Below are positions 51,927 through 61,896 of a stretch of DNA of 64,000 nucleotides, piece after piece. Both the position numbers and the translations under genes were made by a program. The number at the start of each line of letters is the position of its first letter. Position 1 is the first letter of the stretch. Location of the stretch: NCBI GenBank assembly GCA_963663735.2, contig CAXXHN010000001.1, forward strand, positions 1,736,001-1,800,000. The letters are read 5' to 3'. Source of the stretch: G963663735 sp963663735. Its GTDB lineage: Bacteria; Acidobacteriota; UBA6911; RPQK01; JAPXNP01. The notes beneath the pieces were generated by a model. The model searched no databases. It was not told the origin of the DNA and saw nothing but the letters and a program-made list of their open reading frames with translations.

Positions 51927-53180
51927 TTATTTATCCTGGGATTTTCGCTGCCAATGTTTTTCGCCGATTTTTTCATCCTTTAGATTGGTAACCTCCAGGT
52001 TTAGTGTTTCTCCAGTGGCATGCACATTGATAATTACCGCGGATTCCTCTTCGGGTCCTCCGCCAATGACAATAGGAAAATTTCTTTTGTCTGAGGGATC
52101 CTCCAGGTAGTAGCTGTGGTAGTGGCCCGCAATTTCCAGGTCAATGCCTGCATTGTTCATCGTTTCTGCCCAGACTTTTTTATAGGGTTGAAAAAATTTT
52201 GGATCCCTCTTTTCATCTCCCGGAATATGGCCTACCGGGATATGGGTTACCAGGATACGGAAAGGCGCGGCTTTCCATTCGGCAGACCTGATTACGCCAT
52301 TGAACCACTGCTCTTCCTGGCGGCGGTAAGATTCAAAATCAACCAGCCCGCTGTATTCGGGATCTGAGTCATCCTTATCTTCCCCGCTATCCAGGACCAA
52401 AAACTGGACAGGACCCCGGCGGAATGAATAGTAGAAGCGGCCATCGGGCATATACAGGTAACGGGTCATGAAACGGGCGAAACTTCCCCTGCATTCATGG
52501 TTCCCCCTGATCCAGATCATAGGATGTTCGCTGGCGTATTCTCCCGGCAGGTTAAGGATAGCGGCAACATCTTCCTCCCCCTCGATATGGGAAAGAATAT
52601 CCCCATTAAGTATTACGAACTGCGGGGGAGTTGAGGCGTTTTCAACCTTGTCCATCAGGCGGCCAATCAACCGTATGTTTTTGTGGAGGTCATTCAGGAC
52701 GGTGAAGCGCAGCTCTGAATGACCCGGCACAGGCAGAGATGCAGAAAAGAGGGAGGATTTGATATTGCTGCCAAAATCCACCTTGTAGGGTTTGAAATTT
52801 ATGATCCTGGTAGCAAGCAGCTGATACTCGTATTCTTTACCGGAAGACAGACCTGAAACTGTGATCCTGTGAAATGTTTCATTGGCTTTTACCAGTCCGT
52901 GCTGCTGGTCGGTGACGGTGATGAATCCGCCTGTTGATCCCTTTTCCCTGACCAGAACTGCGCATGAGGCGGGATGGCTGGTTATGATGAATACTACAAA
53001 GGAGTCCGGTGTGGACCACTGAATGACTGGAGGGGTCAGAAACCTGAATTCAGCAGAAGGATCAGTACCCGGAGTCGGCTTCTGGTACAGGTTGCCTGCC
53101 ACCAGGCAATTGACAAATAACACGCTGCCTGTGACAGCCAGGATACTGAATATGAGTCTGACATAACCACTTCGTTTCAT
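51927..53180 (-). CDS. Metallophosphoesterase with N-terminal fibronectin-like domain
   Basis: A 417-residue exported phosphoesterase of the purple-acid-phosphatase-like layout. A signal anchor (LIFSILAVTGSVLFVNCLVA) is followed by a beta-sandwich domain (~50-150, GLSSGKEYEYQLLAT) and the catalytic domain with all metal motifs: NDLHKN, LNGDILSHIEG, IRGNHECRGS, LVTHIPVGHIPG and AGHYHSYYLED. It hydrolyses phosphomonoesters or diesters in the periplasm. Substrate unknown. Confidence 0.9.
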   Translation of the reverse strand: MKRSGYVRLIFSILAVTGSVLFVNCLVAGNLYQKPTPGTDPSAEFRFLTPPVIQWSTPDSFVVFIITSHPASCAVLVREKGSTGGFITVTDQQHGLVKANETFHRITVSGLSSGKEYEYQLLATRIINFKPYKVDFGSNIKSSLFSASLPVPGHSELRFTVLNDLHKNIRLIGRLMDKVENASTPPQFVILNGDILSHIEGEEDVAAILNLPGEYASEHPMIWIRGNHECRGSFARFMTRYLYMPDGRFYYSFRRGPVQFLVLDSGEDKDDSDPEYSGLVDFESYRRQEEQWFNGVIRSAEWKAAPFRILVTHIPVGHIPGDEKRDPKFFQPYKKVWAETMNNAGIDLEIAGHYHSYYLEDPSDKRNFPIVIGGGPEEESAVIINVHATGETLNLEVTNLKDEKIGEKHWQRKSQDK

Positions 53181-53365
53181 AAATCCAATTGTTGATTATC
53201 GGGCGACAGGAGTAAAGCTGAATTTCATACCCGGACAGTGGTTGAGATGGTTATACCAGGGCAGGATTCTTCTAATAATGGCATACTTTATTGTCATAAT
53301 ATCAATTAATATTTGTTATTCAATCGGGCAATTTTTGTATCCGGGTTTTGATAATGAGGTTTTCA

Positions 53366-55771
53366 ATGAGGTTACCCAGCTGCAGGATTTTATTGGGTTT
53401 TATCCTGGTTTTGTTTCTTTTCAGCCCAGACATAACTGCTGAATATCTTGAGCCTCCCCGTGAGATATCGAGGATTTTGGATCGGAGTCCTTTTCCTGAA
53501 GTGACTGTTTCCCCGGACCATCGGAACCTGCTTTTAATCCGGAGGGAGGGGATGCCCGGAATTGAGGAACTGACCAGGCCTTATCTGGCACTGGCGGGCA
53601 TACGGTTCCTCCCCTCCAACCTCGGGCCGATCGTGGATAGGAGAGGGCCCATTGTTAAGATGTCGTTCTCCTCAATCAGGGAAGGAAGGAGATGGGATGT
53701 AAATCTTCCCCAGTCGGTTAAGCCGGGTACGCCGATTTTTTCTCCTGACTGCAGGTGGATTGCGTTTGCAGATATGCAGCCGGAAGGGATTTCACTCTGG
53801 ATTTCTGAAATTGCTACTGGCAGGAGCCACAAACTTACTGATTCAAACCTTAACCTGGTGACAGGAACTTTTTTCTGGATGCCGGACTCAAGAGGTTTGA
53901 TCTGTCGTTTGACCCCGAAAAAAATGGGGCGGCCCCCGGTTGAGTCCGGCATACCTGAGGGACCGGTAATCCAGGAGAGCCATAATATTGAAGCAAAGGT
54001 CAGGACCTACCAGGACCTGCTTAAAAGTCCTTTTGACGTTGAACTGTTTGACTACTACTGCACAGCCCAGTTGGCCCATATTTCCATTAATGGGGAAGTA
54101 TCTTCGATAGGCAAGCCTGACATTTTTTCGGATGTATCAGTATCTCCAGACGGAAGGTATCTCTCTGTTGTCAGAATAGTGAAACCTTATTCATACCTGG
54201 TCCCGTGGATTAATTTTGCCAGGGAGATAGAGATTTGGGATATCAAGGGCAAGAAGATAACGACCCTGGCCAGCCTGGACCGGGCGGAAGCAATCCCGAT
54301 AGAAGGAGTTCCTGTCGGTCCGCGTTGTATTGAATGGCGGGCTGACAGCCCTTCCACACTTGTATGGGCTGAAGCCCTGGACGGAGGAGATCCCAAAGCA
54401 GATGTTTCTTTCCGAGACCGGGTTATGATGTGGAAGGCTCCTTTCAAGGGCGGCCCCAGGCAGTTGCTGCAGACAGCCATGCGTTTCCGCAATATCCTTT
54501 GGAGTTCGGGTGACCAGGAGTTTCTGTTTACCTACGACAGGATAAAACAGTGGACCAGAACCTGGGTTTTTTCAACAAGGGATCTGGAGCTTGCGGAAAA
54601 CAAGCTTCTCTGGAATCGTGATATCGGGGATGCCTATGGTGATCCAGGGAATCTGGTGGGCCATTTTGATTCCAGGGGTTGTTTCCTGGTGGATGTAAAT
54701 GATGGAAAGGTACTGCTCAAGGGTGACGGCAGCTCTCCCGAAGGAGATCACCCTTTCCTGGATGAACTGGAGCTTTCCACTGCCAGGCAGAGGCGGATTT
54801 ATCAGAATAAGGGGAATGTTTATGAAGCGATAGAGGGTGTGCTTGATCCCGGAGGCAGGGAAATTGTAACCAGGCACGAATCTGTTACCTCTCCGCCTGA
54901 ATATTTTTTTGTTGATACTGATACCGGGGAGAGACGCTCCCTGATAAAGTTTGAAGATCCAGTGCCTGAATTGAGAGGCGTAAAAAAAGAGATTATCAAG
55001 TACCTCAGGGAAGATGGAGTTGAGTTATCGGGAACATTGTACCTTCCTCCAGCCAGGAAGGCAGGAGAGCGGTTGCCTTTGATAATGTGGGCCTATCCCA
55101 GGGAATTTAATAACCCCAGGATTGCCGCCCAGGTTCGTGGCTCGGCATATAAATTTCCGGTTATCAGTGGGCCTTCCCACCTGTTTTTTCTCCTGAGAGG
55201 TTACGCTGTTCTGGATGGCCCGGGCATGCCGATAGTTGGAGAAAAAGGTAATGACACTTTTGTGGAACAGCTGGTGATGAACGCCAAATCCGCCGTCGAC
55301 AAGGTCGTAAACATGGGAGTGGCTGACAGGAAGAGAATTGGCATAGGGGGACACAGTTACGGTGCCTTCATGACCGCAAATCTGCTGGCCCATTCAGATT
55401 TTTTCGCTGCAGGAATTGCCAGAAGCGGTGCTTATAACCGTACCCTCACTCCTTTTGGTTTCCAGAATGAAAGAAGGACGTTCTGGGAGGCCCCGGAAGT
55501 CTACTTTGCCATGTCTCCCTTTATGCATGTTGACCAGATAAATGAGCCACTGCTCCTTATCCATGGCGAAGCTGATAATAATTCTGGGACCTTTCCTTTA
55601 CAGTCGCAGCGCATGTTTCAGGCCTTGAAAGGGCTTGGTGGTACCGTCAGGCTGGTTATGCTGCCCGGAGAATCACATGGTTACGCCGCAAAGGAATCTG
55701 TTAAACATACTGTTTACGAGATGCTGAGCTGGGCTGACCGGTTTGTAAAAGGGAAAGAGCAGAAGGATTAG
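53366..55771 (+). CDS. S9-family prolyl-oligopeptidase-type peptidase
   Basis: An 801-residue exported serine peptidase. A signal peptide (CRILLGFILVLFLFSPDITA) precedes a beta-propeller (~50-520) and an alpha/beta-hydrolase domain. The catalytic Ser664 is in GIGGHSYGAFMTANLL, the Asp in IHGEADNNSGTFPLQSQ and the His in LPGESHGYAAK. RREGMPGIEELTRPYLALAG near the start is like the S9D glutamyl endopeptidase group. The ATG at 53366 has GAGG six bases upstream; ATG 53354 and TTG 53348 are alternatives. Confidence 0.92.
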   Translation: MRLPSCRILLGFILVLFLFSPDITAEYLEPPREISRILDRSPFPEVTVSPDHRNLLLIRREGMPGIEELTRPYLALAGIRFLPSNLGPIVDRRGPIVKMSFSSIREGRRWDVNLPQSVKPGTPIFSPDCRWIAFADMQPEGISLWISEIATGRSHKLTDSNLNLVTGTFFWMPDSRGLICRLTPKKMGRPPVESGIPEGPVIQESHNIEAKVRTYQDLLKSPFDVELFDYYCTAQLAHISINGEVSSIGKPDIFSDVSVSPDGRYLSVVRIVKPYSYLVPWINFAREIEIWDIKGKKITTLASLDRAEAIPIEGVPVGPRCIEWRADSPSTLVWAEALDGGDPKADVSFRDRVMMWKAPFKGGPRQLLQTAMRFRNILWSSGDQEFLFTYDRIKQWTRTWVFSTRDLELAENKLLWNRDIGDAYGDPGNLVGHFDSRGCFLVDVNDGKVLLKGDGSSPEGDHPFLDELELSTARQRRIYQNKGNVYEAIEGVLDPGGREIVTRHESVTSPPEYFFVDTDTGERRSLIKFEDPVPELRGVKKEIIKYLREDGVELSGTLYLPPARKAGERLPLIMWAYPREFNNPRIAAQVRGSAYKFPVISGPSHLFFLLRGYAVLDGPGMPIVGEKGNDTFVEQLVMNAKSAVDKVVNMGVADRKRIGIGGHSYGAFMTANLLAHSDFFAAGIARSGAYNRTLTPFGFQNERRTFWEAPEVYFAMSPFMHVDQINEPLLLIHGEADNNSGTFPLQSQRMFQALKGLGGTVRLVMLPGESHGYAAKESVKHTVYEMLSWADRFVKGKEQKD

Positions 55772-55791
55772 TCTAAAAAGTGAAGGGAGGA

Positions 55792-55819
55792 GGACCGGAA
55801 GCAGGGATACTGCCGGTCC
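55792..55819. terminator. Hairpin between convergent genes
   Basis: GGACCGG pairs with CCGGTCC, with an inner CAG/CTG pair. No T-run follows, so termination is only likely. Confidence 0.4.
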
Positions 55820-55837
55820 ATCCGATGCGGGGTACCC

Positions 55838-57256
55838 TCATTTTACATAATTACCGGTTTCATCGGTCCACCAGTTATTCGGTCCATATTGCAATATCTG
55901 GGTGCCGGTCCTTTTGAAGCTGGCGGCATAGATCCGGTTTTTGAATTTAGATGTGTCGGTGGTGGCAGCCCGCTCCTCGAACCAGGTCCGGTTCAGGGGG
56001 CCTGGATCAAAAGCGCTGATATGTTTCCACTGCCCTTGGTCGTAGATCTCGACCCAGGCATGTCCCGCGGATAACCCTACCCATTGGGGAATCACAACAA
56101 CCCTGGCGGGGACTCCCACCGCACGGCAGGCATCCGCTAACAGAATCGAAAAGCTGATGCAGTTTCCCAGTTTGTTTTTTACCGTCTCTCCAACGCTCCA
56201 GAAAGAATCGGACTTGTTCTCGTAATCAAACTGGAGGCCGAGGAGATTGGGTATCCACGACTGCAGGGAGAGGAGAATCTCTCCGGCGGAATTACATTCT
56301 TCAACGATAGGGAGGAAGCTCTTCATGAATTCTTCCCTCCAACTGTCCCGTGCCTCACCGATCTGGGCGTAGGGCAGCAGGTAGTTAAGGAAAATGTCTT
56401 CCGGTAGATCAGGCCTGAAGGACCAGATATTCCGGACCCTCAGGGCATAATCGATATTGTCTAGCAGGTAAGAGGAATCCAGGCTTCTCAGGTCGCTTTC
56501 CGGCATGTTGACTAGCAGGAAGATCAGATATTCCAGCCGTTCGGGAGGGATCTCAAGCAGCGCTTTTTCCATTTCCGGTCGATTTTCTCCGGCCACCCAG
56601 AGAGCACTTTTAAGCCGATTCACCAGGATTTCATCATCCATTCCGGAGAATACTGACCGGGTTACTTCCCCGTGAAACACTTCAGAGATACCAACCTTCA
56701 GAATCTCCCTGGCCTGGTGTTTCAGTTTCATGCCCCTGTTTGTCGGCACCTTCATTGGGGTGAGGATGGTATCCAGCGCGTATTTAAAAGCTTGCTCCTT
56801 ATCTCCTTCTTCCAGGTAGGCGGAAGCCAGCTGGAACATGGGACCCAGTTTCCAGGGAAGTACGCAGAGAGCCTTTTCAGCATAGTCGATGGCTTTGCTG
56901 TATTGGCCTGTTTTAAGGTAAAGGGAAGCCATGCTCTCCAATATCGAAGGGAAATAACCAGCCTGCAGGGCTAGTTCGTAGATCTCTATTGCTTCTTCAT
57001 TTCGGCCCAGTCCAGCCAGGATCCTTCCGTAATCCTCAAGAAAATATACATCTTTGGACAAGTGAGGCAGGATATTTTTTAGCAGGGCAAGACCTTCGTC
57101 AACATTTTGTCCGCTGGAAATCAGGCTTTTCGCCTTCAGGTAGTCTTGTTTGGATTGGTATTCATTCCAGCCTGTAAGAATGAACCGGATGGTTATCAGG
57201 CAGGCGGCACAGGTAATAAAAACTAAAATCCATTTCTTTAAATAGAAAGTCGGCAT
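55838..57256 (-). CDS. TPR protein with C-terminal transglutaminase domain
   Basis: A 472-residue protein. An N-terminal membrane anchor (WILVFITCAACLITIRFIL) is followed by about four TPR units (residues ~35-180: EDYGRILAGLGRNEEAIEIYELAL; SMASLYLKTGQYSKAIDYAEKAL in parts). The C-terminal transglutaminase-like domain has the triad Cys (KLGNCISFSILLADACRAVG), His (SAGHAWVEIYD) and Asp (HISAFDPGPLN). It would act in the periplasm, probably on peptide or amide bonds of the wall or surface proteins. It starts 15 bases after the polymerase gene ends, so the two form an operon. Confidence 0.88.
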   Translation of the reverse strand: MPTFYLKKWILVFITCAACLITIRFILTGWNEYQSKQDYLKAKSLISSGQNVDEGLALLKNILPHLSKDVYFLEDYGRILAGLGRNEEAIEIYELALQAGYFPSILESMASLYLKTGQYSKAIDYAEKALCVLPWKLGPMFQLASAYLEEGDKEQAFKYALDTILTPMKVPTNRGMKLKHQAREILKVGISEVFHGEVTRSVFSGMDDEILVNRLKSALWVAGENRPEMEKALLEIPPERLEYLIFLLVNMPESDLRSLDSSYLLDNIDYALRVRNIWSFRPDLPEDIFLNYLLPYAQIGEARDSWREEFMKSFLPIVEECNSAGEILLSLQSWIPNLLGLQFDYENKSDSFWSVGETVKNKLGNCISFSILLADACRAVGVPARVVVIPQWVGLSAGHAWVEIYDQGQWKHISAFDPGPLNRTWFEERAATTDTSKFKNRIYAASFKRTGTQILQYGPNNWWTDETGNYVK

Positions 57257-57271
57257 AATCCTAAATCGGTC

Positions 57272-58663
57272 CTAATCGGATTTGACGTGTTCAGATTTTT
57301 GGGATTCAGACAAGGAAACGGCAATTCCCAGGAGATAGCTGAAGACAATGTTTATTTGTATTATCATAAATGGCGAATAGGATAGAGACATGCTCAGAAA
57401 GAGAATAAGAACGGCTCCGACCCCGAAGCGGACCATGTTATTTCTCTCCCCCTTCCAGATCTGAATTCCCAGGTTTCTGAGGGAGTAATTGTTTACAGCA
57501 GGTTCGGGGGACCTTTCAGCGCCTGATTCCTTTGAATTTATCAGCTGGAACGCCACACGCAGAATAAGGAACCAAAAGGGAATATAGAGGCAAAGGCCCA
57601 GGATTCCGCTTTCAACAGCTGCTTCCAGATAGGTGCTGTTGATCATTCCGTTGCTCCCAGCCAGGAAACGGTCCAGATCGCTGCCCTTTCCCATCGCGAA
57701 ATAGTCGCACTGATATTTTGCCAGCTGGGAAAAGGTATTTCCGAATCCGATCCCGGTAAGTAAATTTCTAGAGAAAATGTTAAATCCAACCCTGTAAAGA
57801 AGAAATCTTCCCCATAAGGAGAGCGGCCTGAAGGAGTAAACGAAGTATAAGCCGGAGACAATCGTAGAAAAGAATGCGGCAGCAACTGTAATTTTTGCCG
57901 CTGATCCCGATCTTTTCCAGATTCCGGTCAACTGGGGAGAGAAATAGACAACTGAAGCAACCCCAAGCGCTAATACTACTCCGCAGGTGGCGGTCCTGGA
58001 TGTTGTCAGGACCATAATCGTGAAGAGGAAGAGCGCCCATAGAAGAGAAATGATCCTGTATATGGAACCCCTGACTCCTGAAAATACCTGTGATATGACA
58101 AGGGGAACACTCATGGCCAGGAGCATGCCGAAAACATTGTAGTTGTAGAAGGGTCCCAGGAGCGGAAGCTTACCCTGGATTGCCTGGAGCAGCCCATGGC
58201 ATGCTTCAAGCGTTATGGGGATTACCGGGATTACAAGCAGGAACAGGGTGTAGTCCTTCAACTGGTTAGCGTGGAGGTTTCGGATCAAGAGGTATAGAAA
58301 GAAGGAGCAGACCAGGGTCAATATGGGATTGACTGGCGCGAATCCCCGCCTGATCCAGAAAAATGAAAACAGGTTCATCAGGATCATCAACCCGAAGATC
58401 CCGTCGAACCAACTGAATTTCAAGCTCCTGCTTCGGGTGACCAGGCAATAGGCGAGGAAGATAAAAGGCGAAGAGTAAAGAACCAGGGAGCAAAATACTT
58501 CCTGGGAGCCCAGTGGGCCGAAAAATCTTCTGGCGGGAGGATAGAATACCGGGATTTTGGGAAGCAGGGCGGCAATGAAAATAACAAACAGGATCGCCAC
58601 CTGGACCTGAAATTTCTGATTCGACTGGAATGATTTTTTTATTAAATGGAAAAAAGGGGTCAT
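57272..58663 (-). CDS. O-antigen ligase/polymerase-type membrane protein
   Basis: A 463-residue protein with about eleven membrane helices. The family loop signature is LLTGIGFGNTFSQLAKYQCDYFAMGKG (in parts), and MVLTTSRTATCGVVLALGV also fits. This is the Wzy/WaaL group (PF04932) that polymerises or ligates surface polysaccharide. No glycosyltransferase lies beside it, so it stands outside a complete O-antigen locus. It is upstream of the TPR-transglutaminase gene. Confidence 0.85.
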   Translation of the reverse strand: MTPFFHLIKKSFQSNQKFQVQVAILFVIFIAALLPKIPVFYPPARRFFGPLGSQEVFCSLVLYSSPFIFLAYCLVTRSRSLKFSWFDGIFGLMILMNLFSFFWIRRGFAPVNPILTLVCSFFLYLLIRNLHANQLKDYTLFLLVIPVIPITLEACHGLLQAIQGKLPLLGPFYNYNVFGMLLAMSVPLVISQVFSGVRGSIYRIISLLWALFLFTIMVLTTSRTATCGVVLALGVASVVYFSPQLTGIWKRSGSAAKITVAAAFFSTIVSGLYFVYSFRPLSLWGRFLLYRVGFNIFSRNLLTGIGFGNTFSQLAKYQCDYFAMGKGSDLDRFLAGSNGMINSTYLEAAVESGILGLCLYIPFWFLILRVAFQLINSKESGAERSPEPAVNNYSLRNLGIQIWKGERNNMVRFGVGAVLILFLSMSLSYSPFMIIQINIVFSYLLGIAVSLSESQKSEHVKSD

Positions 58664-58759
58664 TATTCCAGATTCTATTTCACACCCCAGTGCCTGTCAA
58701 TCTGGCCATTTTGAGTCTGGAAGGATGTTATTTTGCCCTGAATGATAAATCTAAATGGA

Positions 58760-58805
58760 CCGTAAGCCGTTATTGGGTGAAGTTTTACCAAATATCGGCT
58801 TACGG
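58760..58805. repeat. Long near-perfect hairpin behind malic enzyme gene
   Basis: CCGTAAGCCG (58760-58769) pairs with CGGCTTACGG (58796-58805), and the inner TATTGGGT pairs with ACCAAATA with one mismatch. It lies 20 bases beyond the malic enzyme stop. No T-run on either strand. Confidence 0.7.
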
Positions 58806-58825
58806 CCTGCTTAAGAGCCCCGGAA

Positions 58826-60100
58826 TCAGAATCCTTCATCCAGTTTTTTCTGGAGGCTGGCCTTGTATTCTTCGACATTGATCTGGATTCCGGCGACCCC
58901 TGATTTCATGGCAGCTTCAGCCACGGCTGCTGATTCCCAGACAAACACGCGGGGATCAAAAGGTTTGGGTATTATGTAATCCGGGCCGAACGTAAGGCTT
59001 TCCAGTTCGTAGGCCTCAAGAACTGAGGCCGGTACGTACTCCCTGGCCAGTGCCGCCAGTGACCGGGCGGCAGCCATCTTCATTTCCTCGTTTATAGTGG
59101 TTGCCCTCACATCCAGGGCTCCCCTGAAAATAAAGGGGAAACCAAGTACATTATTAATCTGGTTGGGATAGTCTGATCGCCCGGTGGCCATAATAGCTTC
59201 AGGCCTCACCGCCAGGACGTCTTCATAAGTGATTTCAGGATTAGGGTTGGCCATGGCAAATATGATCGGTTTATCCGCCATTGATTTGACCATATCCTGT
59301 GAAACACATCCTCCAACAGAGAGGCCAAGGAATATATCAGCTCCTGCCAAAGCCTCGGCAAGGGTCCTTGCCCTGGTATCAGAGGCAAATACTTCCTTGT
59401 CAGGATTCATGTTTTCGGTCCTGCCTTTATATATGACTCCCTTGCTGTCGCACATAATGATGTTGTCCATCTGGATGCCCAGCTGGTGATAAAACTTTGC
59501 GCATGAGATGCCGCTGGCTCCGGCACCATTAACTACCAGCCGGACATCGGAAAAATCTTTGCCTGTCAGGTCTAGGGCGTTGATCAGGCCTGCTCCGGCA
59601 ATGATTGCCGTGCCATGCTGATCATCATGGAATACCGGGATATTAAGAGATTCCTTTAGCCTGTTTTCTATCATGAAACACTCAGGCGCTTTGATATCTT
59701 CCAGGTTAATTCCCCCGAAAGTAGGCTCGAGGAGCTCTACTGTCCGGATAATCTCTTCCGCGTCATTGCTTCTGATCTCAAGATCAAAAACATCAATGTC
59801 AGCGAATCTCTTGAACAGTACTCCTTTGCCTTCCATTACGGGTTTACCTGCTTCGGGACCGAGGTTTCCCAAGCCCAGGACAGCCGTGCCATTGGATATG
59901 ACAGCGACCAGGTTCCCTTTGGCAGTGTATTTGTACACATCTTCCGGGTTATCCCTGATCGCCAGGCAGGGCTCAGCTACTCCCGGGGTATAGGCCATGG
60001 ACAGGTCCTTCTGGGTGGCGCAGGGTTTTGTAGCCCTGACCTCAATTTTTCCTTTTCTCCCCCTGGAGTGATAATCCAGGGATTCTTCTTTAGTAATCAT
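58826..60100 (-). CDS. NAD(P)-dependent malic enzyme
   Basis: A 424-residue malic enzyme (malate to pyruvate and CO2) of the short prokaryotic type without the phosphotransacetylase tail. It has AYTPGVAEPCLAI with the catalytic Tyr, EGKGVLFKRFADIDVFDLEI with the catalytic Lys, HDDQHGTAIIAGAGLINAL for metal binding and LVVNGAGASGISCAKF for the cofactor. AGGAGG lies six bases before the ATG at 60100. A further ATG at 60142 is open but has no ribosome site. Confidence 0.94.
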   Translation of the reverse strand: MITKEESLDYHSRGRKGKIEVRATKPCATQKDLSMAYTPGVAEPCLAIRDNPEDVYKYTAKGNLVAVISNGTAVLGLGNLGPEAGKPVMEGKGVLFKRFADIDVFDLEIRSNDAEEIIRTVELLEPTFGGINLEDIKAPECFMIENRLKESLNIPVFHDDQHGTAIIAGAGLINALDLTGKDFSDVRLVVNGAGASGISCAKFYHQLGIQMDNIIMCDSKGVIYKGRTENMNPDKEVFASDTRARTLAEALAGADIFLGLSVGGCVSQDMVKSMADKPIIFAMANPNPEITYEDVLAVRPEAIMATGRSDYPNQINNVLGFPFIFRGALDVRATTINEEMKMAAARSLAALAREYVPASVLEAYELESLTFGPDYIIPKPFDPRVFVWESAAVAEAAMKSGVAGIQINVEEYKASLQKKLDEGF

Positions 60101-60422
60101 TAATTCCTCCTGAATGCTTTTTATTACCAGGCAAAAGTACATCTCTCAAAGCGTTTGCCGGTATGATGCTGGCTGATCCCGGCTTGACGGGCATCATTAT
60201 CCGATTAGCGGCTGTCCAGCTCTGTCACAAACTTACTCTTTTTATAAACGGGCCAGCTTTAATGTTACGCTATCTTCCGCAAATGAACATCTTTTTTCAA
60301 TTATGTTAATCCAGAATGATAGAATATCTTTTTTATCAGACAGAGAAAAGCGAGAGGACTGTTCCTTTTTGGTTTCTTAGAATTAGGAAAAATGCCTGCA
60401 TCGACAGGCATCGGAGGATGAC
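60101..60422. other. Intergenic region between divergent genes
   Basis: 322 bases. Near the right end is a perfect hairpin, ATGCCTG (60392-60398) with CAGGCAT (60405-60411), two bases before the GGAGG ribosome site of the ankyrin gene. AT-rich stretches at 60290-60350 could hold a promoter, but none fits well. Confidence 0.45.
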
Positions 60423-61880
60423 ATGAGGTTATTACGAAAGGTGACTATCCCTGTTCTTATGTTGGGATTATTGGCTTTGACAGGGTGTGTCAGTGACCCT
60501 ACAGCTGAACTTGTTAAGGCAGCCCAACAGGGCGACACAGGGGCAATAGCATCGATGCTGGGGAAAGATGCTGATATAGAGTTTAAAACGGAGGATGGGA
60601 AAACCCCCTTAATGCTGGCTGCTGACGGAAATCACGCCGATGCGGTTGTCGCTTTGCTTGATGCCGGGGCAGCTGTTAATGCCCAGGACAGATCTGGCCG
60701 CACCGCCCTTGCCCTGGCTGTCATGAAAGGGAGCCAGGAGGTAACAAAGGCCATCTCTGATAAGGGAGCAGATCTGAATATACCAGATTTCGACGGATTG
60801 ACTCCTCTGATGCATGCTGCTGAAAACGAGTTTGTTCAGATCGCCGCTTTCCTCGTCGAAGCCGGGGCTGATCTGGAGGCGGTAGACGGGCAGGGAAGGA
60901 CCGCGCTGATGTGGGCGGCTGCCAAAGGAAACCTGGAAATTGTACAGATTCTTCTGGAGAAAGGCGCTGCTGTTTCCGCTGCCAGCAAGGACGGACGTAC
61001 TACGCTGATGCACGCGGCAGAAGGCCCGAATGTTGAAGTAGTTAACATGCTTCTTGAAAAAGGAGCCGATCTTAAGGCCACAGCAAAGGACGGGAAAACC
61101 GCATTACTGGTTGCCGCCAGTGATGGGGCAGCGTCCACTGTCAAACTTCTCCTGGAAAAAAAGGCGGATTTGAAAGCAACAAGCCAGGATGGCAGGAACG
61201 CGTTGGCCTGGGCTGCCTCAGGTGGAAACGTGGATGCCATAAAAATGATGCTTGAAGCAGGCATCAAGGTAGATTCCAAAGATCAAAACGGCCGGACAGC
61301 CCTGATGTGGGCTGCCTACAATGGCAGTGCCGATGCCATCAACCTATTGGTGGAAGCCAAGGCCAGCCTCAAAGTCAGCGATAAGAGCGGGACAACACCC
61401 CTTATGTGGTCTGCCCGGGAAGGTAAGGTTGAAGCTGTTAAAGCCCTTATAAATGCCGGAGTTGACGTGGATGCAGTCAATAATGAGGGGTGGACTGCCC
61501 TGATGGCTGCCGCTTCAAATAACCGGCCTGAGGTTGTTAAGCTTCTTCTTGCTGCCGATGCAGATCCTGCTATCAAGGCAAAAGCAGGATGGTCGGCCTT
61601 GGTGGGTGCTGCGGGTAAAGGCGATGTTGAATCAGTAAAGGCCCTGATTGAATCAGGCGCTGACCTTGATATGGGAGACGCGAATAAAGGCACACCTCTC
61701 ATGCATGCGGCTGCGCAGGGACAGGCCGCTGTTGTCCAGGTTTTAATTGACTCCGGCGCGGATACCAGCCTTAAGGATATTATGGGCAAGACTGCCCTTG
61801 AGTACGCCCAGGAAAGCGGTGATATAAAAACCATGGCTATTTTCAGCGGTGGCGATCAGGAAGAAGAAACCGAAGGTTAG
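60423..61880 (+). CDS. Ankyrin-repeat lipoprotein
   Basis: A 485-residue lipoprotein with signal VLMLGLLALTGC (lipidated Cys about residue 22) and about thirteen ankyrin repeats filling residues ~30-475 (each with G-x-T-x-LMWAA and LLEKGAD-like parts). Highly regular, almost all repeats being 33 residues. The last repeats end GKTALEYAQESGDIK. It is held at the membrane and faces the periplasm; it must bind a partner, which is not known. GGAGG precedes the ATG, with a hairpin upstream of it. Confidence 0.92.
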   Translation: MRLLRKVTIPVLMLGLLALTGCVSDPTAELVKAAQQGDTGAIASMLGKDADIEFKTEDGKTPLMLAADGNHADAVVALLDAGAAVNAQDRSGRTALALAVMKGSQEVTKAISDKGADLNIPDFDGLTPLMHAAENEFVQIAAFLVEAGADLEAVDGQGRTALMWAAAKGNLEIVQILLEKGAAVSAASKDGRTTLMHAAEGPNVEVVNMLLEKGADLKATAKDGKTALLVAASDGAASTVKLLLEKKADLKATSQDGRNALAWAASGGNVDAIKMMLEAGIKVDSKDQNGRTALMWAAYNGSADAINLLVEAKASLKVSDKSGTTPLMWSAREGKVEAVKALINAGVDVDAVNNEGWTALMAAASNNRPEVVKLLLAADADPAIKAKAGWSALVGAAGKGDVESVKALIESGADLDMGDANKGTPLMHAAAQGQAAVVQVLIDSGADTSLKDIMGKTALEYAQESGDIKTMAIFSGGDQEEETEG

Positions 61881-61896
61881 TCTGGATCCAACTGAA

